Shown here: in pieces, positions 6,016 to 6,065 of the stretch
How the letters are laid out: every line of letters starts with the position of its first letter
Numbering within the stretch: the first letter of the stretch is position 1
Source: an uncultured Bacillaceae bacterium
Lineage (GTDB): Bacteria > Bacillota > Bacilli > Bacillales > Alkalibacillaceae
Length of the DNA stretch: 6,065 nt
NCBI GenBank assembly: GCA_937958375.1
Contig: CALGNY010000041.1
Location: forward strand, 1 to 6,065
Reading direction: 5' to 3'
Translations under genes and position numbers: made by a program
Notes under the pieces: model-generated
Database searches by the model: none
What the model was told of the DNA's origin: nothing
The model's input: only the letters and a program-made list of their open reading frames with translations

Positions 6016-6065
6016 CCAATAGGATATTAAATTGCCCAATAGGATATAAAATTGCCCATTAGGAG
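6016..6065. repeat. 20-bp tandem repeat, cut off by the window end
   Basis: Two complete units, 6016-6035 and 6036-6055, differ at one base only (position 13 of the unit, T or A); the unit reads CCAATAGGATATWAAATTGC. A third begins at 6056 (CCATTAGGAG) and is cut by the window edge after 10 bases with two substitutions. A degenerate partial copy may precede it (about 6010-6015). The 20-bp period is close to two helical turns and not a multiple of three, which points to a DNA- or RNA-level element rather than a peptide repeat. Whether the array goes on cannot be seen. Confidence 0.85.

Noticed and set aside
5646..6019. Two antisense open frames over the end of gapB and the following gap
   Set aside because: They run through the gapB C-terminus and its terminator and look like translated terminator and AT-rich DNA; no family is recognisable.
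5996..6022. Eight-codon frame (MKNGAIFQ) starting at TTG 5996 after AAAGGGG
   Set aside because: The likely transcription start near 5984 would put the ribosome binding site at the extreme 5' end, and such short frames are frequent by chance.
1..6065. A new defence, mobile or multigene accessory system
   Set aside because: All five substantial genes are recognisable housekeeping or sporulation genes in a familiar order, with no integrase, transposase, toxin-antitoxin pair, CRISPR or reverse transcriptase signature.

Overview
The window is a conserved housekeeping stretch of a Firmicute chromosome, most probably an endospore-forming member of the Bacillaceae. The evidence is the gene order polA-mutM-ytaF-coaE-gapB, all on the + strand, which as I remember it is the Bacillus subtilis order. 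Supporting signs are purine-rich AGGAGG-type ribosome binding sites, TTG start codons, a sporulation-associated YtaF protein, and a PolA whose proofreading active site has decayed in the Bacillus manner. I cannot name the genus. Base composition and codon use look even across the window. I see no insertion sequence, CRISPR array, tRNA, rRNA or phage gene.

Layout. From 1 to 2450 is polA without its first ~65 codons. From 2492 to 3337 is mutM, starting at TTG. From 3338 to 3439 is a short gap with two hairpins. The second is a 17-bp stem that completely buries the ytaF Shine-Dalgarno sequence and is followed by five T's. From 3440 to 4057 is ytaF, a six-helix membrane protein with an EF-hand-like loop in its middle. 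From 4066 to 4680 is coaE, almost touching ytaF. From 4681 to 4788 is the gapB control region, with an extended -10 promoter and a candidate CcpN operator pair. From 4789 to 5799 is gapB, followed by a strong intrinsic terminator (5810-5857). From about 5860 to the window end is roughly 200 bp without a convincing gene. It holds one doubtful 28-codon ORF, a promoter-like TTGACA/extended -10 pair, and a 20-bp tandem repeat that runs off the window edge.

How the genes work together. PolA and MutM are DNA-repair partners: MutM excises oxidised purines and PolA fills the gap. YtaF is a predicted membrane transporter of the MntP/YtaF type linked to sporulation. CoaE makes coenzyme A from dephospho-CoA. 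GapB is the NADP-preferring, gluconeogenic glyceraldehyde-3-phosphate dehydrogenase and appears to be its own transcription unit.

The genes are ordinary. The least explained structure is in non-coding DNA: the SD-sequestering hairpin before ytaF with its duplicated CGTTGAATG loop motif, the inverted GTTATAC elements at the gapB promoter, and the 20-bp tandem repeat at the right edge. I found no evidence for a wholly new multigene system here.
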